Assembly: GCF_036785885.1 (NCBI RefSeq)
Contig: NC_092323.1
Location: 21,646,501-21,710,500 of the forward strand
Reading direction: 5' to 3'
Source of the DNA: Coffea arabica
Lineage: Eukaryota; Streptophyta; Magnoliopsida; Gentianales; Rubiaceae
Length of the DNA stretch: 64,000 nt
Shown here: piece by piece, positions 46,156 to 57,189 of the stretch
Numbering within the stretch: position 1 is the stretch's first letter
Layout of the letters: each line of letters opens with the position of its first letter
The notes under the pieces: model-generated
What the model saw: only the letters and a program-made list of their open reading frames with translations
What the model was told of the DNA's origin: nothing
Databases searched by the model: none
Program-made: the position numbers and the translations under genes

Positions 46156-48287
46156 AATACAGGAATCAAAGAGCTAGAAAAGGACCCCAAGCAAGTCCAG
46201 TATACCCAACTGAGTAGCAATTATAAGCGTCACGGGCGCCCCAATAAGCAAATATAAGCGTCACGGGCGCCCCCAAATTGAACCAGCAATCGCAGCAATT
46301 CACCCACAATTGGACACCAAATATATGAATCAGACACACGTGAACCTAAAACCGGCGTCACTGTCTCTAAATGGACAGTCAAGAACCCAAAACAGGTTAC
46401 TACAAGCAGCAATTAACCCAAAGAGCTAGCATTTCCAGCAACTAATGGTAAGAATCGAGAGACAGTTCAGGCACCAAAACTCAAGAATCGAATAGGCAGT
46501 CCAGCACAGAGGATTAAGAATTGGAAAGCAACACTGCAACCAGTACCACTGGTGCACAGACAGGAAAGAATTAAATTCAACGGCAGCAACTCAATCACAG
46601 GAACTTAAACTTTAAAATAAGCAAGAATCTTCAATTTGGAACCACCACGATAGGCCAAAAATCTCAACCAGTACTACTGGTGAGTCACAGGGAAAACTAA
46701 AGCAAATGGCCAACTCAATAATGTAATCGATGCCAGAAAATATCCCCAAACGAAACAGCAAATAAACGTAATTTTGCCTCAAAATTGACCCTAGAAAATG
46801 CCCAAATTATCACCCTCTTGGATCCAACAAGAAATCCAACCTGTGAAAAGTAGCAAATGATTCCAGAATTTGGCAATTTCAGCAACCACAGGTCAAAATG
46901 CGAACAACAACAGAAGTACAAGGTTATTAGCTCGCAATCAGACAGGCGACCACATAAAATCAATGAATGTAAACAAAACACTCCAACCAGTACCACTGGT
47001 ATACACACAGGGAAGGTCAGACGGCCAACAATTCAACAAATATCAGAAAATATCCCCACATATGGTAGCAATTAGCCCCAAATCTGTCCAAAATGAACCC
47101 CAGAAATTGCTTAATTCAACCCCCAAATATCGCAGCAAATGCCCCAAAATTAGCCCCAGCAAATGTCCAAAATCACTGCCTGCCAAATTCCAACAAAAGG
47201 CCCACGAAACAAAAAAACGCAAATATCCAGCAATTTAAGGACCAGAGGACTACTAATTAAGGTGGAAATTGGAATACCTCCACCTGCCAAATTTGGGCAG
47301 GTGGTGACGCGTGGCAATGGAGCTAGTGGTGCCAATGGAGGTTGACAGGCCAGCGGCTGCAGGTGGCGGTTGCTGGGGTTGCGCGTGTGGTGGAGCAGAG
47401 CGCGAGAGGGCCGCGCGCGAGGGCGACGCAGCGTGAAGCTTGGCGGCGCGCAGGGGTCAGCTGCGGGCGGTGGCTCGCGGCAGCCCTGGTAGCGCGCGAG
47501 GGAGAACAGGGGCTGCGGCGTGCTGAGCTGAGGAGGAGGCGCGCTGGCGGCGCGCGAGGAAGTTGGAGGAGAGCTGGTGGTAGAGGCGCGCGAGCTAGTG
47601 CCTCGCAGGTCGTGGGCTAGCGGCAGCGCAGGCTGCGGTTGTCGGGTGAAGAAGAAAAGAAAAAGAGGAAAAAGGAAGCAGCGGAGAAGAAGGAAGAAAG
47701 AAAAGAGAGGAAGAAAGAAAAGAAGGAAAAAGAAGAAAAGAGAAAAGGGAAATGTTTTTTTTTTTTTTAAATTACTCCAACGCAAATTGTCCAGATTAAA
47801 AATTGCTTAAAATTTTTTCTTTTTGGAATTCAAATTTCGAAAATTATAATTGCTAAAATACTTTTTTTTTTTGAGTCGTCAAACATGGCGTGGGCACGCC
47901 AAGATTAGAGAGCATCCACTGCCTTCGAGAGTTACCTTACGCACTTTAACGCGTGCCCTCCTCGCGTGGGCACGCCAAGATTCTATTTTCTGCCGGTGTC
48001 GCGAGATGTTGAGAATTTACCAACACGGCGCGGGCACGCCATGTTTTACTAACATCCTCTACCCATGGGACTTGGACTTAGACGCTTAACGCGTGCCCTC
48101 CTCGCGTGGGCACGCCAAGATTACCTATCCTGATCAAAGTTAGAAAACATCAAGAGTGACTAGTACCCACGTGAGAAACGACCTAATTAAATAATTAAGC
48201 ACTAAAACAACAAAATTAACAATTGGGTTGCCTCCCAAAAGCGCCTTTCTTTAACGTCTCTGGCTAGACGTAGCCCCAAAAATTTGC
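46156..48287 (-). other. Spacer between pol and the extra ORF of the Athila-type element
   Basis: No convincing gene. It holds three copies of an ACCAGT...ACTGGT hairpin (46,539, 46,667 and 46,986), a tandem pair of ATAAGCGTCACGGGCGCCCC (46,222-46,273), a GC-rich part 47,270-47,640, a purine tract 47,648-47,752 and a family of GCGTGGGCACGC hairpins (47,887-48,122). The 211-aa frame at 47,150-47,785 (minus) is low-complexity. Confidence 0.6.
47887..48122. repeat. GC-rich hairpin repeats in the Athila-type element
   Basis: GCGTGGGCACGC, an inverted repeat with a 2-base loop, occurs at about 47,888, 47,965 and 48,105, with a variant at 48,027. The longer 37-bp unit starting TTAACGCGTGCCC is exact at 47,946-47,982 and 48,086-48,122. 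Confidence 0.85.
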
Positions 48288-50147
48288 TTAAACTAAGCAA
48301 GCAGGGTCTTCCAAGTGCATCATCTCCACCCGTTTAATTGGAACCCCTTCATAATACGGTTTGCGACGATGACCATTCACTACAAATTTCTTCTCAGTCT
48401 TCAAACTTTGGATCTCTACTGCACCATAATGAAAGACATTAGTCACAACAAAAGAACCAATCCAACGAGAACGTAATTTACCTGGAAATAACTTCAATTT
48501 GGAGTGATACAGTAGAACTTTTTGCCCACATTCGAATGTCTTCCTTGAAATCTGTTGGTCATGAAAAATTTTATTCTTCTCCTTATAGATTACCGCATTC
48601 TCATAGGATTCATTGCGAATCTCTTCCAACTCCTGTAACTGTAACTTTCTTTGGATTCCGCCCTCCTCAATATCCATATTGCATTACTTAACCGCCCAAA
48701 ATGCTTTATGCTCGAACTCCACTAGAAGATGGCAAGGCTTACCAAATACCAACCTATAGGGAGACATCCCTATAGGTGTCTTGTAAGCGGTCCTGTATGC
48801 CCACAAAGCATCTTCCAACCTTGAACTCCAGTCCTTCCTATCAGGGCGGACCATCTTTTCCAAAATAGACTTTATTTCCCTATTCGAGACTTCAGCCTGG
48901 CCATTGGTTTGTGGATGGTAGGAAGTGGAAACTTTATGAAGTACACCATATCTTCTGAACAAAGCAGCAATTGTCTTGTTGCAAAAATGCGTCCCCCTAT
49001 CACTCACAATTGCCCGTGGCATTCCAAATCGCACAAAAATGTTAGACTTTATGAAATCTGCAACCACCTTAGAATCATTAGTGCGGGTGGCTTTTGCTTC
49101 CACCCACTTCGAGACATAATCCACTGCTAGTAAAATGTATAAAAATCCACAAGAATTTGGGAAGGGACCCATGAAATCTATACCCCAAGTATCAAAAATT
49201 TCAATGAAAAGCATGGGCACCTGTGGCAGTTGATCCCTTCGGGATAAATTGCCTATCCTCTGACATTTATCACATGTCTTACAAAACACATAGGCATCCT
49301 TAAACAATGAAGGCCAATAAAATTCACTTTCTAAAACCTTATGAGCAGTTCTCCTGGGTCCAAAATGACCTCCACAGGCAAAAGTATGACAAAAAGCTAA
49401 AATCGATTGAAATTCCATTTCACTTACACATCTCGTCATCACCTGATCCGCACACCTCTTCCACAGGTACGGGTCATCCCAGATAAAATACTTGGCGTCG
49501 CTCTTCAATTTATCCCTCTTCGATTTTGGCCAACCTGCAGGAAAATTATCGGTTACCAAATAATTGACCAGATCAGCATACCAAGGCAATTGAGAATTTA
49601 AAGAAAATAAATGCTCTTCAGGGAATGCATCCTTCAATGGTTCACTATCCTCTCCAACGGGGATACGACTCAAATGGTTGGCTACTAAATTCTCTGACCC
49701 TCTTTTATCTCTTATCTCCAGGTTAAATTCCTGTAAGAGCAATATCCACCGTATGAACCTCGGTTTTGCATCTTTCTTGGTCATCAGGTATCTCAATGCT
49801 GCATGATCAGAAAATACAATCACTTTAGCACCTAACAAATATGACCTGAATTTTTCTAAAGCAAAAATAACTGCAAGAAGCTCCTTCTCAGTGGTGGAGT
49901 AATTCAACTGGGCTCCATTCAGGGCGCGGGATGCATAATAGATGACGTGAGCTGCCTTTCCTACTCGCTGCCCCAATACAGCCCCTACAGCATGGTCACT
50001 GGCATCGCACATGATCTCAAATGGTAAATTCCAATCAGGGGGCTGGATGATTGGAGGTGAGGTCAACAATTCCTTCAACTTGTCGAAGGCTCTCTCACAC
50101 TTGTCATCAAACTCGAAAGCTACATCCTTTTGTAGAAGTTGGAACAA
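48288..50147 (-). pseudogene. Athila-type pol: RNase H and integrase
   Basis: Minus-strand continuation of pol. From 50,147: RNase H with [15 protein letters not shown] and [21 protein letters not shown], integrase zinc finger (HTFACGGHF...CKTCDKCQ), and the catalytic core with D in [11 protein letters not shown] in VSDRGTHF and E in [15 protein letters not shown] at 48,684-48,686 (context suggests an original CAA) interrupts the protein; the C-terminal part ([19 protein letters not shown]) continues in frame to 48,288. The frame is shifted by one base from the RT part. Confidence 0.9.
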
Positions 50148-52471
50148 CGGGGCTCCAATTTTAAAAAATTCTTGATGAACCTTCGGTAAAAACCTGCATG
50201 TCCAAGAAAAGAACGCACCTCCCGCACATTTGCGGGGTAAGGTAATGCCGATATAATGTCTATTTTAGCCTTGTCAACCTCGATACCCTTAGACGATACA
50301 ACATGACCTAAGACTATCCCGTGGTCAACCATAAAATGATATTTTTCCCAATTAAGCACAAGATTAGTCTCTATACACCTTATCAGGATCAATTTCAGGT
50401 TATCTAGACATGTATCAAAACTATCACCATACACACTGAAATCATCCATAAAAACTTCAATAATTTTCTCCACATATTCTGAAAAAATACTTACCATACA
50501 CCTCTGGAACGTTGCAGGCGCATTACACAACCCAAATGGCATTCGTCTATAGGCAAAGGTCCCGAACGGGCACGTGAAGGTTGTTTTCTCTTGATCCTCT
50601 GGGGCAATTGCTATCTGAAAGTATCCTGAAAATCCATCCAAAAAGCAATAGTAAGCCCTACAAGACAAACGTTCAACCATTTGGTCAATGAAAGGGAGAG
50701 GGAAATGGTCCTTTTTGGTGACGGCGTTTAGCCTACGGTAGTCTATACATTGCCTCCATCCAGTGGGCTTGCGCACTGGCACGAGTTCACCCGTTTGGTT
50801 AGCGTCTACCGTCACTCCTGCCTTCTTTGGGACTACCTGGACCGGGCTCACCCACGGGCTGTCTGATATTGGAAAAATGATCCCCACATCTAGCAATTTT
50901 AAAATCTCTTTCTTTACAACTTCCATCATGAGGTGGTTGAGCCTCCTCTGAGCCTGCAGAACAGGTTTAGTATCCTCTTCCAGTCTAATCCGATGCATAC
51001 AGACGGCCGGGTTGATCCCCTTAATGTCTGCGATTGTCCAACCTATCGCCTCTTTATGCTCTCTAAGGACCCGGATCAGTTTCTCCTCTTGGGTTTTTGA
51101 CAATGCTGACGAAATAATCACCGGGAGTGTCTCATTATCACCCAAATACGCATACTTCAGGTGCTCTGGTAGGGGCTTCAATTCCAAAACAGGCGCCTGC
51201 ACCACCGATGGCAATACCCTCTGGTGAGGTTCGGGAATGAATATAGGTAAAACTTCGTACCTTTTTGTGGAGGTTGGCAATGAGTGTAATGCTCCTATTG
51301 TGCATTTTAAATTTTCACTCCACTCCACCTCAGGAGTTGTTTCCAACTCGAGGTGCTTGGTCAAAGCTACCTCCAACTCATCCCTGCAAACAGTTTCAAA
51401 TACTTCCTGCACCGCAGGGTCAATAGCACTCACAGAAAAAATTGAGCTAAAGTTGGAGTTTGAGGGATATTTCATAGTATCAAAGATATTAAAGTGCACA
51501 ATTTCCCCATCAAATTCCATGGACAAGGTACCCTTATTAACATCAATTTTTGTTTGTGCTGTGCTCATAAAGGGTCTACCCAATAACAAAGGTGAGGGAT
51601 CGGGGGAGTGATCATCATCCATATCAAGTACATAAAAATCAGCTGAAAACACCAAATCATTAATTTTCACCAACACATCTTCAACCAACCCATCAGGATA
51701 TGCATTAGTTCGGTCAGCTAATTGAATGATTATTCCAGTTTCTTTTAATGGACCTAGCTTTAGAGAAGCATATATAGATTTAGGCATGACATTAATTGAT
51801 GCTCCCAAATCCAACATGACCCTTCTAATCACAGTGTTCCCTATCCTACAGGGGATAGTAAACATACTTGGGTCCCCGCACTTGGGTGGAAGCTTTCTCT
51901 GCAGTACCGCTGACACATTTTCCCCAACAATGACCCGTTCATCTCCCCTCAACCGCTTTCGGTTGACATACAAGTCCCTTAGGAACTTGGCATATTTTGG
52001 TACTTGTTTGATTGCGTCTAAGAGGGGGATATTTATCTCAACCTTGCGAAAAACCTCCAAGATCTCCTTCTCCTTATCCTGTTTCTTCGATTTTTCCAAC
52101 CTGCTAGAAAAAGGAGGCGGGTTAGTTTTAGCTGTAATTACTGGGTCAGGAAGTACCTTTAGATCTACACCATTGCTGTCCTCCCTTTCAAGCTCATTTT
52201 CGATCTTTTCCTCATCCTTATCCTTAGGGATCACAGGTTCAGGCCCCTGAATTTCTTTCCCGCTCCTTAGGGTCATTGCGCTCACGTTCTTCCGATTTAA
52301 TTCGGGCTGAGATGGCAATTTACCTTGGTTCTGGGAATCCAAACGGTTGATTGTTGTGGCCATTTGATTTATCTGATTCCTTATATCCTGCATTTCGGAG
52401 TCCGTCCTTTGCTGATTTTGCATAATGGTTGCCTCCGTCCTTTGCTGATTTTGCGCCATGGTTGTCATCAT
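50120..52471 (-). pseudogene. Athila-type gag end, protease and reverse transcriptase
   Basis: 783-aa frame. The start is a glutamine-rich gag end (QNQQRTE repeats, then AMTLRSGKE). The protease has MLDLGASINVMP near residue 217 and LLLGRPFM. The RT has GWRQCIDYRRLNAVTKKDHFPLPF, FLDGFSGYFQI, MPFGLCNAPATFQRCM and FMDDFSVYG (near residue 673). It ends at FIKNFLKLE, where a missing A near 50,160 shifts pol into the next frame. The stop before it (TAA, 52,472-52,474) separates it from gag. Confidence 0.92.
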
Positions 52472-53742
52472 TTATTTCATCATCTCCTCCAAAGATGGAC
52501 CAGAGCTTGGGGGCGGAGATGGTCGGGGTTGGTATTGCTGCTGGTACCCTGGTGGCTTATTTGACACAAAGTTAGACTGCCTGTTCGGTGCAAAGTTGGG
52601 TTGCCTATTCCCTCCATAACTGAGGTTGGGATGATCTCTCCACCCGGGATTGTAGGTACTTGAGTAAGGGTCGTACTGCTTTCTTGGCGCGGGCGCGTGG
52701 CCAGCCATGTTCACCTGTTCTGCAGTTTCTTCCTGAAGCATTGGGCACATGTCTGCAGAGTGACCCATACCAGTGCAAATCCCCCACACCCTGGCCTGAG
52801 ATGCATTCCCTACAGCCAATTGCCTAACAAACGAGGTCAACTCAGTTAGCTGCTGCTGCATAGAGGATGTCTCTACCTCATTCACCTTACGTATTGGGAC
52901 GTCCTCTCTCGAACTGAATTGTTGTGAATTCTCTGCCATCCCCTCTATTAACCCCGTGCCTCCTGAGGGGTTTTGTTCACCAGTGCCCCTCCACTTGCAG
53001 CATCAATTATGCTCCTGTCTCTGAAAAAGAGCCCCTCATAAAAATACTGTATGAGCAACTGCTCACTTATTTGGTGTTGGGGGCATATTCTGCACAATTT
53101 CTTGAACCGTTCCCAATACTCATAGAATGACTCCCCTGGGTACTGCTTGATCCCGCAAATTTCTTTCCTCAGACTTGCAGCCCTGGACGCAGGAAAATAT
53201 TTATCTAAGAACTTTTTCTTCAATTAGTCCCACGTGGTGATGCTACCTGGTGGTAGGTAGTATAACCAGTCTTTTGCAGAGTCCTTCAAGGAAAAGAGAA
53301 ATGCCCTCATTTTTATCTACTCTTCTGTAATGCCCGGGGGCTTCATACTGTTGCACACGACATCAAACTCCTGCAGATGCTTATACGGCTCCTCACCTGG
53401 TAAACCATGAAAAGAGGGTAAAAGAGAAATCAGACCAGATTTTAACTCAAATGAAGTGTTTTCACTCAAACTCGGGAAAGTAATGCACAAAGGCTGCTGA
53501 TTTAAATTAGGGGCAGCCAACTCCCTTAATGTTCGTGCATTAGCCATGGGGATTTCTTCTTGCTCCGAATCACTCGAAGTGTCACCAAATGAATCTGTTG
53601 GTTCAACTCCTGACTCAGGTCTCTGAGATGTAGCACTGGAATGCTCCTCTCTGAGCTGTCTGGTTTCCTTTCTCGTTCTACACGCGGTCTTCTCTACTTC
53701 AGGGTCAAAAATCAAATCACCTGTACGAAAAGACCGAGGCAT
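52472..53742 (-). pseudogene. Athila-type gag
   Basis: Three fragments: 53,317-53,742 (MPRSFRTGDL, then FPSLSENTSFELKSGLISLLPSFHG), 52,948-53,223 (KKKFLDKYFPASRAASLRKEI and ESFYEYWERFKKL, the retrotransposon gag core) and 52,472-52,939 (SREDVPIRKVNEVE, a zinc-knuckle-like segment). Breaks are TAG at 53,317 (likely CAG), TAA at 53,224, and a one-base shift near 52,955. The knuckle reads WGICTGMGHSADMC, so the first cysteine of CCHC is replaced by tryptophan. No functional capsid can be made. Confidence 0.88.
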
Positions 53743-53810
53743 ACACTAGAAAAATACCAGAAAATTAGAACAAAAATGAATTTAAAAAAAGAAACAAATA
53801 ATAACGCCAG

Positions 53811-53829
53811 TCCCCGGCAACGCGCGCCA
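53811..53829 (-). other. Primer binding site of the Athila-type element
   Basis: On the minus strand TGGCGCGCGTTGCCGGGGA follows the LTR. It is complementary to the 3' end of plant tRNA-Asp apart from one extra base. Typical of Athila. Confidence 0.8.
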
Positions 53830-53834
53830 AAAAT

Positions 53835-55329
53835 TGACAGGTGCCGAACCTGTACAATAATAATAATAAAAACCTAAATACCACCAAAAGCAGTCAAAAA
53901 TTAATCCTAGGTACTGGAGCAGGGATTCTAGGTGTGCAATGGATTACTTGATTCACCCTGTTCCCGAAGAGTTTGCTGAATCCGATATACCTGAATTAAT
54001 TAATTGACGAAATGTACTAAATAGTAGACAGTGGCAAGTAGGGTCGTCTCCTCAGGGACTGGGGATATTTGTCTCTTTTAAAGTCCAGTTGGTAAGAGGG
54101 GGATTTCACCGATATGCAACTAAAAATAATTAAACAATCCAACTAAAAATAAATAATTAACTAGCACAAATATAACAGGAATTAAATCAAGAATAAATAA
54201 ATTCTAGCCAAGGATACAACTACTCAGGCACAGTCCATTTATCCGATCATTGATGCAAAAGAGGTTCACTTAATTTATTAATAGACTAGTTATAGCCATC
54301 GAGGAGCTCTAATGACCAATTTTTCCTTAATTCATAGATGACCAAGGTACGACCATTAATCACCCCTAACCAGAAGAGTATTCCTAGGTACGACCGTAGG
54401 AATTAATTTTCCAATTGCATTAATAGCCAGAAACACCCAGGCCTAATCAATAACATGCTACGAGGGTTATTTAAATTAGATTGCACGTTCCCCTAATGTG
54501 TAAACACACCAGTTGCCACTAATATTAATCAATCAAACAATTACGGATTTAATTGACTAAATTGGCACGAGATTAATAAATCACATTGAACATCGGGCCC
54601 TTGAGATCCAAGTAATAAAATAATCCCATGAAAATACAAGCAGGCAACGTGCAAATATTAATAAATTAAGGAGCGCGTGAAAACTAATTAGATCTCACAG
54701 ATTTTCGGGACTGCGCCGTCGAGTTGACCCTTGACTAGATGGAAGACTTAGCCACGCCGCAGAATTAAATCACCACACGAGTTAATAAATTGCGAAGGCA
54801 TTGTTTTTTTACTAGAAAGTAAGGAATAAAGGATGTTTCCCCGTTGGGGAATATTGTCAAACACCTGGCGTGCGTCAGAGGCCAGTCAGAGAGAAGAGAA
54901 AGAAAACTAAAAACTCAACTAAAAGCTGAAACTAAAGCCGTCTAAAAAGGATCTCCTTTTGCTTCTGAACGTCTTCCCTTAAAAAGCCAAAAGAAAGAAG
55001 CCTAAAAGCCATTTCCTGTGGTCCCCACACATGTGGACAAAAGCCTCCAAATTACTTCTTGGTCCAAGTCTCTCTACGTTGCTTTCTTTGAAAGGCCAAA
55101 ATGACTAAATGCCTTTCACTAGCTTGTGGTCCCCACCAATTCAAGAGTCCAAGGTCCTTAGAAGTCTCCATTTTCCCATAAAAGTCCCTCCTTTTTGGTA
55201 ATTTTCTGCTTTATTCCTGAAATTAAGTCTCAATACCAAATATAAGTAAATATTAATAATTAAAACGATATTTGGCAAGAATAAAAGGGAAAATTAACAA
55301 CAAAATTACTAACAATTAACACCCTATCA
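53835..55329 (-). repeat. Athila-type LTR, complete, inner
   Basis: About 1,495 bp with TG...CA ends. On the minus strand it is followed by a primer binding site (53,811-53,829), as a 5' LTR would be, and preceded by a polypurine tract (55,330-55,343), as a 3' LTR would be. It therefore has internal sequence on both sides. Confidence 0.92.
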
Positions 55330-56309
55330 ATTCCCCCCACACCTAAATCATGCTTGCCCTCAAGCATGAGAACAACAATTGAACACCAAAATTTGACCAT
55401 GGTTGTTACTCCAACTGCCGTATTGCCAAGACACCAAGAAAATCATATATCAAGCGACACAGGTCAAGATCCAAGAAAAATCATTCCGGTTAGCATCTAA
55501 ACTACCAACTCCTCCAATTTAAAGCAAACTAATCTAAGAAAAAGGAATGGTTGCTCACATTTATCAGCAAACGGTTCAATTATTAACCAAAATCTCGATA
55601 TTAAGATCACAAATAGGCTAGCTGACTTTCTTTTTTTTTCTCTTTTTTTTTTTCCTTTTTTTTTTTTTTGGGAATAGCAAAAGACTTAGTCTCTAGCCAT
55701 TTAGAGCCTTTTGACGCAAGGTCCAACATTTGTCAGATGAAGGAGCCCGGTTACTCAACTCCTATCGCTATATGACCACGTACTCATAGAAATCACTACC
55801 TTTTGACGCGAGAATCGACACTTTAGGTGAAGATCCCCGGTTACTCGGTAGTAGCAACTAGCGGAGCACAGTCAATTCTTATTTATAACCATACAGCACA
55901 ATAACTAAAAATAACACAAAAATAGCAGCAGTCAGCCCCAAATTTCCAAACATGGAGAACTAAAATTAATAATTGGACCAATTCACATGAAAAATGCCAA
56001 CAATCATTCCCTATGCCTAGAAAAGTTAACTAAAAATTAGAAAAGTCAAGCACTTGTTGATATTCACCAGAGAGATATTCCTGACTTAACCCCCTTAGCT
56101 TGATACATCTTTTTTTTTACTAAAACTTGGCAATATCAAAATTAGAGACAAAAACCAACATCCGACTTGGTATCCAAATTAGAACTGACCACTAGAGAAA
56201 GGAAGAGAAGATAAACGAAAATGCGGTAACCATTAAACTAAGAGCAAAGGAAAAACACCAATCAGGGACTACTAGCACTCAAACAGGGACCCCCCCCACA
56301 CTTGAAGGA
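55330..56309 (-). other. 3' untranslated part and polypurine tract of the Athila-type element
   Basis: No gene. Minus strand: GGTGTGGGGGGAAT (55,330-55,343) touches the LTR and is the polypurine tract. A second similar tract, AAGTGTGGGGGGGGTCCC, lies at 56,287-56,304 at the other end, beside the rearrangement breakpoint. T-rich run at 55,628-55,670. Confidence 0.75.
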
Positions 56310-57184
56310 CCCGAAAATCTGTGAGATCTAATTAGTTTTCACGCGCTCCTTAATTTATTAATATTTGCACGTTGCCTGCTTGTATTTTCATGGGATTATT
56401 TTATTACTTAGATCTCAAGGGCCCGATGTTCAATGTGATTTATTAATCTCGTGCCAATTTAGTCAATTAAATCCGTAATTGTTTGATTGATTAATATTAG
56501 TGGCAACTGGTGTGTTTACACATTAGAGGAACGTGCAATCTAATTTAAATAACCCTCGTAGCGTGTTATTGATTAGGGCTGGGTGTTTCTGGCTATTAAT
56601 GCAATTGAAAAATTAATTCCTACGGTCGTACCTAGGAATACTCTTCTGGTTAGGGGTGATTAATGGTCGTACCTTGGTCATCTATAAATTAAGGAAAAAT
56701 TGGTCATTAGAGCTCCTCGATGGCTATAACTAGTCTATTAATAAATTAAGTGAACCTCTCTTGCATCAATGATCGGATAAATGGACTGTGCCTGAGTAGT
56801 TGTATCCTTGGCTAGAATTTATTTATTCTTGATTTAATTCCTGTTATATTTGTGCTAGTTAATTATTTATTTTTAGTTGGATTGTTTAATTGTTTTTAGT
56901 TGCATATCGGTGAAATCCCCCTCTTACCAACTGGACTTTAAAAGAGACAAATATCCCCAGTCCCTGAGGAGACGACCCTACTTGTCACTGTCTATTATTT
57001 AGTACATTTCGTCAATTAATTAATTCAGGTATATCGGATTCAGCAAACTCTTCGGGAACAGGGTGAATCAAGTAACCCATTGCACACCTAGAATCCCTGC
57101 TCCAGTACCTAGGATTAATTTTTGACTGCTTTTGGTGGTATATAGGTTTTTATTATTATTATTGTACAGGTTCGGCACCTGTCA
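56310..57184 (+). repeat. Athila-type LTR, right outer, truncated at its 5' end
   Basis: Plus orientation, starting at LTR position about 622 (CCCGAAAATC) and running to the true LTR end. It overlaps the left outer LTR in about 750 bases and differs from it at roughly 2% of positions by eye. Confidence 0.9.
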
Positions 57185-57189
57185 AAGCC

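Larger units (their letters stand above)
43441..57184. mobile_element. Rearranged Athila-type Ty3/gypsy insertion
   Basis: A single 13.7-kb insertion, shown by the perfect 5-bp duplication AAGCC at 43,436-43,440 and 57,185-57,189. The left edge is an LTR start (TGATAGGG) and the right edge an LTR end (CACCTGTCA), both on the plus strand. Between them everything is on the minus strand: extra ORF, pol, gag, primer binding site, one complete LTR, polypurine tract and 3' untranslated part. Pieces of three LTRs match closely. This order is that of a one-LTR circle opened in its 3' untranslated region. Coding regions contain stops and shifts. Confidence 0.9.

Noticed and set aside
47150..47785. 211-aa minus-strand ORF, hydrophobic start
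   Set aside because: The hydrophobic part comes from a pyrimidine tract and the rest is proline/serine/alanine low complexity from GC-rich DNA. No domain seen.
47940..48130. CRISPR-like array
   Set aside because: Only two exact 37-bp units, plant genome, no cas genes; the repeats are hairpins within a retrotransposon.
53811..53829. Match to the 3' end of tRNA-Asp
   Set aside because: Only the last 18-19 bases match and they lie next to an LTR, so this is a primer binding site, not a tRNA gene.
43441..57184. Simple nesting of one Athila element inside another's LTR
   Set aside because: A simple insertion would give a 5-bp duplication at the inner site and two inner LTRs; instead the outer LTR pieces overlap by about 750 bases and only one inner LTR exists.
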